This document shows, piece by piece, positions 60,880 through 64,000 of a stretch of DNA of 64,000 nt; within the stretch, counting starts at the first letter, position 1; each line of letters begins with the position of its first letter. The notes under the pieces were generated by a model. It had not been told where the DNA came from. It was given only the letters and a program-made list of their open reading frames with translations, and made no database searches. The position numbers and the translations under genes are program-made. The stretch is from Hypomesus transpacificus (lineage: Eukaryota; Chordata; Actinopteri; Osmeriformes; Osmeridae), in NCBI RefSeq assembly GCF_021917145.1, contig NC_061082.1, positions 16,657,682 through 16,721,681 on the forward strand, in the 5' to 3' direction.

Positions 60880-61333
60880 CTAAGGTGCTTTCCTTTTTTC
60901 TAATACATCATTAACCACCCTTTTGAAATGCTCAAAACTTTCATACACCACACCTTCAAAACCCAAAGTGGTGGCCTTTCTGGTTACAGGGCAGAACGTA
61001 AAGATTTTCTGGTTGCTTCCAGAAACCGTATCTTTTGAGGGTGTGTATCTCTTACGCTGCCCCCCACAATTGGGTACCTGGCACGCCCCGCATGGCCTCA
61101 AGGATCTATGAGGCTTGGCTGGTTTGGACACAGGTACAGGTGGCGGTGCTGCTGGAATAAAGCCAGCACTGCCCTGACTGCAGGATGTCCCCAGCAGCAT
61201 CATGGATGGAGCCCGTGGCTGTGCCGGGACCACCAGCAGTACTGGCGCTGCAGACACTTGAGGCGGGATGTACGTGGCAGGCTTGGGCTGGATGGGCTTG
61301 TTCCCCTGCTCTGCTGGTTTCTTCATTTCTAGC
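60880..61333 (-). CDS. transposase-like gene, last exon
   Basis: It opens after TTATTGCAG and completes a split Arg codon. The 150 residues comprise a Pro-rich linker, then RPCGACQVPNCGGQRKRYTP and FTFCPVTRKATT (possible zinc-binding cysteines), and end VLEKRKAP with a stop at 60880-60882. Confidence 0.85.
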
Positions 61334-64000
61334 CTGCAATAACATGCGGGGAGTGACAGGATAGTGTAAGCATTCAACTATGTAAATTGGTGGTTAAGTT
61401 TACTTGTGAAAGAATGTACTTACCTTCGCTTTGCACCACGCCTTTCCCCAGCCAGGTGATCCAGGTTTTCGTACTGTACCTGAGCTCGAGCTGGAACCGG
61501 TAGGGTTGTTGGCAGATTAGGTGCCTCTGGCATGGGGTCATAAGACAGTACTCTCTTGTGGACTTTCACCTTGGGCACAACTGTCGCCCAGTAGTTGGCC
61601 TTTTTCTCTTCCTTTCTGATGAAGTTGGAGATTGACTTGGCGTTAAGATTTGGCAGGGGAATGGACAGGTTGCTCAGAATGGGATCGTCCCTAACTTGAT
61701 CCACAATCCTTTTGTACTGCGCCTTTATAGCAGTATTCACTTTACTGGGGCTGGATTGGAGACTGGCTGGTGGACGGTTTTTCAGCATCTTTATGACCAG
61801 GTACAAGAGTCGGGTGTCTTCGGTCACCTGTGCTGCCTGAGGGTAACGCATCCAGCTGAACTTGGTCTTCTGAGCTGCCCTGTTCTCAGGTGTGTCTGCC
61901 CCCAGACACCGTCCAAACAGGGTGAAGCCCCATCTGGACTCGTACTTTTTAACAAAGCTCGAAGCGGTCTTGTCGTGGTCTAGAAGGGAACCAGCAGCAG
62001 CTACAATCTTCTGCCTCAGCTTGGCAGGTACTAGGTGCTGGTCACTATTGTCTGCCAGTTCCAGAAGCAGCAAGGCCAGTGCTTCTACTTCCTCCAATCC
62101 TGGCAGATGCATATGACTCTGTTTCATCAGGACATCCTGCAGTGCAGGGCTATCCTCTTCCTCCACCTGCTCTACTTGTGTGAGGCTGACATGTGCCCTA
62201 CTGATGGTGTCCATGTGATCTTCCCCTGAATCTGACCACAAGTCAACACCCTCATCTTCTGACTCCTCTTTGCTCTGTTCAGCCGACTCCTCACGATCAC
62301 CTTCACGAGACTCCTCAACGTCACGAGACTGCTCTTCTTCAACTGCAAATATGTAACGTATAAACAACAAATGTGTCAGGACAGTTAAAACAGTGTTGAC
62401 AGAAAGGAGTGGGTATGGAAACATGAGTAACATCATTGCTTTATAAGTAAGTGCTGTACTGTGTGACTTTACTCTTTTCTGCATAGTAATCCCCGGCAGT
62501 GAAGTCGGTGGACTGGCATGCGGCATATTCCACGCCGAGAAGTTCCTCCTCCTCTGGGCTGTCGTACTTCTCTGGGTAGGGCAGAGGAGCAAAGAAGTTG
62601 GGCTCCAGCACGTGGTCTTTGCCGAAGAGCAGTTCAGCCTGCCGGTTCATGCGCTGGATCTGCCTAGCATCCATACAGGTCGTCTGCCGCCCCTTGCCAC
62701 CAGCAACACGGAGTGATTCCATACGGCTGTTCCACTGCACAGCAAATGTGATAAGATACACCTGAAACACATGACCATGTATATGTGTTACAGAAAATAT
62801 ATACAATTAGGAGGGATGATGTATCAAAGCTATGGAAAACATGTATAATGGATTATAAATAGAACATTTGCTATGAAGGAGTGTTTATATTTCATAATTT
62901 ACTTGGAATGGCAGAATTCCACATCTCTTTGAAGGAACGGCATTGTACAGGTGTGCATGCAACCCCTCCAAAGAGTTACTGCCTCGTCGGCACCTGTACT
63001 TGTTCAACCGAACACCGTTCAGCACCACTTCCTTCACGGACACATAGAGCTGTATACCAGGAGGATCCTGTAGAACACATCACATTGCCAAGCATGTCAA
63101 GATGATTTTACAATGTCTAGATAAAGAAAGAACTTTAGGGATTAACTACAAAGTCATAAACTCACCTGCATACAACTGAGATGCTTGCTTGCGTTTGTCC
63201 AGTGAGCATCGACTGCCTCTGCTGACTTAAAGAGGTGGATTCCATCAATATCAAGGCCAGCTGGTCCCTTGAACTCGGCAATGATGGCCTCCACCACAGA
63301 CGCAGTCTCCTGTAACATTCAATCCCATTTCAATAATTCAAAATCACATTTCAAAAATTGAAGTTTTGTTGTGCTCATTTCTAATGATTGTATATGTATC
63401 TTTCATGATTAGATTTGATCGTAATTCAGTACAGTAAAAAATATTTTAACAAAAGGTGACAGATGCTTCATACTTATGTTACTCATGCATAGATTTCTTT
63501 AAAACATACCTCAACACCTCGGGTGATGCGTCTGACGTAGGCCTTCACCTGGTGAGGCTTGAGGAAATGGATCATTTCCTCTTCAGCATGGTTGGTATAC
63601 AGGTCAGGGTTACCATTCCTGACTGCCTGGACCAGCAGCATCATGTCATCCCGGTTGTAGGCCATCACTGCCCCTGCCAAGGCACTCATGAAGACGCCGT
63701 ACTTTGCATGGCTCTGTTTGATGACGACTGCTTCCCAGCGGTGCAGCCAGTGTCGGACATCCAGTCTGACCATGGTGCCCTCCTGAACCCAGTCATGGAA
63801 CAGGGTCTCAAGAAACGATGACCCACTGTCACTGAAATGATATCAACGTTTGTTGCATCACATGTACAAAAAGGTCAATGAATTTAAATATCAATTTCCT
63901 CATTAGTGTTATCATTATAAATAATTGTTGTTTAATTTACCGACAGCAGTTGTTGTCTGCATAGATTATTTTGGGCGCTGGGGCCTTGGCACGCCGAAAC
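60880..64000 (-). CDS. transposase-like multi-exon gene, 3' part (DUF6729-like?)
   Basis: Seven exons are visible on the minus strand, and all six introns (90-200 bp) have GT-AG ends. Joined, they give 783 residues without a stop; the 5' part lies beyond the window. The N-terminal part shown (residues 1-230) has the order KIIYADNNCC (Asp15), RLDVRHWLHRW (Asp44-x2-His47) and RGSNSLEGLHAHL (Glu209), resembling the D, C/D-x2-H and E elements of RNase H-fold transposases. An acidic linker follows (about 328-370), then a helical region (about 400-600) and a C-terminal Cys cluster C-x2-C-x4-C-x24-C (714-747) that could bind zinc. I recall multi-copy uncharacterised fish proteins with the same wording (IQLY, LGVEY), which I believe carry the label DUF6729. 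No terminal repeats are seen, so it may be a domesticated gene. Function is unknown. Confidence 0.8.
61424..62342 (-). CDS. transposase-like gene, visible exon 6
   Basis: 919 bp between TTTGCAG and AAG|GTAAGT, the longest exon. It begins with an acidic Glu/Ser/Asp-rich stretch, then a predicted helical region (HLPGLEEVEALALLLLELAD onwards) with KYESRWGFTLFGRC and the basic SNFIRKEEKKANYW, and ends GERRGAKR. Confidence 0.86.
62473..62761 (-). CDS. transposase-like gene, visible exon 5
   Basis: 289 bp between TTTCAG and AGA|GTAAAG, ending in phase 1. It contains VYLITFAVQWN, a basic segment (residues GGKGRQTT...DARQIQRMNRQ) and ELLGVEYAACQST. Confidence 0.85.
62903..63067 (-). CDS. transposase-like gene, visible exon 4
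   Basis: 165 bp, phase 0 at both ends, between CTACAG and CAA|GTAAAT. It starts DPPGIQLYVSVKEV and carries RCRRGSNSLEGLHAHL, the proposed catalytic Glu region. Confidence 0.85.
63166..63309 (-). CDS. transposase-like gene, visible exon 3
   Basis: 144 bp, phase 0 at both ends, between TTACAG and CAG|GTGAGT. It encodes 48 residues ending HWTNASKHLSCMQ. Confidence 0.85.
63510..63831 (-). CDS. transposase-like gene, visible exon 2
   Basis: 322 bp between TTTCAG and GAG|GTATGT. It encodes RDSGSSFLETLFHDWVQEG, then the Asp-x2-His segment LDVRHWLHRW, then a helical stretch including KYGVFMSALAGAVMAYNRDD and ending RRITRGVE. Confidence 0.85.
63941..64000 (-). CDS. transposase-like gene, visible exon 1 (partial)
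   Basis: Twenty residues entering from the right edge, ending KIIYADNNCC with the donor CG|GTAAAT (phase 2). The Asp of YAD is the proposed second catalytic acidic residue. Confidence 0.8.

Overview
The window reads as teleost fish nuclear DNA. The reasons are a recognisable epha6 (Eph receptor A6) gene start, tRNA-headed SINEs with the typical fish tail, a decayed fish-type Tc1 element, many (CT/GA)n and (CA/TG)n tracts, and a 5S rDNA array carrying a U1 snRNA gene in every unit. The species cannot be fixed from sequence alone.

Layout. Positions 1 to about 42,700 show no supportable protein-coding exon. This is a gene-poor flank upstream of epha6 holding microsatellites, two SINEs of one family (about 549-747 and 8899-9083), a Tc1-like remnant with two inverted 3' halves (20436-21170), one tRNA-Asn(GTT) gene (23582-23655, minus), a telomere-like degenerate repeat (about 24300-24450), a 445-bp palindrome (28350-28794), a PIF/Harbinger-like MITE with 33-bp terminal inverted repeats (40654-41306), and several A/T-rich blocks that could be conserved enhancers. 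epha6 coding exon 1 is 43336-43414 (plus) and coding exon 2 is 49757-49821. The 65-bp exon 2 and the phase-1 junction join in frame to give the family's mature N-terminus. Exon 3 is not seen before the gap.

A 100-base N gap (54681-54780) is followed by the most striking structure, a tandem array of 846-856 bp units (54781-59737). Each unit has a 5S rRNA gene on the plus strand and a full 164-nt U1 snRNA gene on the minus strand, tail to tail. Five 5S genes are complete and a sixth is cut off at the array edge. Five U1 genes are complete and a sixth runs into the gap. Variants between units are nested from left to right.

To the right lie a six-copy 105-bp minisatellite (59916-60538), a 10-bp AT-rich repeat, and the 3' part of a multi-exon minus-strand gene (60880-64000, open at the right edge). 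Its seven visible exons join in frame at canonical splice sites to give 783 residues. I read it as a teleost multi-copy family of uncharacterised transposase-like proteins (I recall the label DUF6729, unverified), with a D...D-x2-H...E pattern like an RNase H-fold transposase core and a C-terminal Cys cluster.

The array and the transposase-like gene may lie inside a giant epha6 intron 2, or the gap may join pieces that are not truly adjacent; the sequence cannot settle this.
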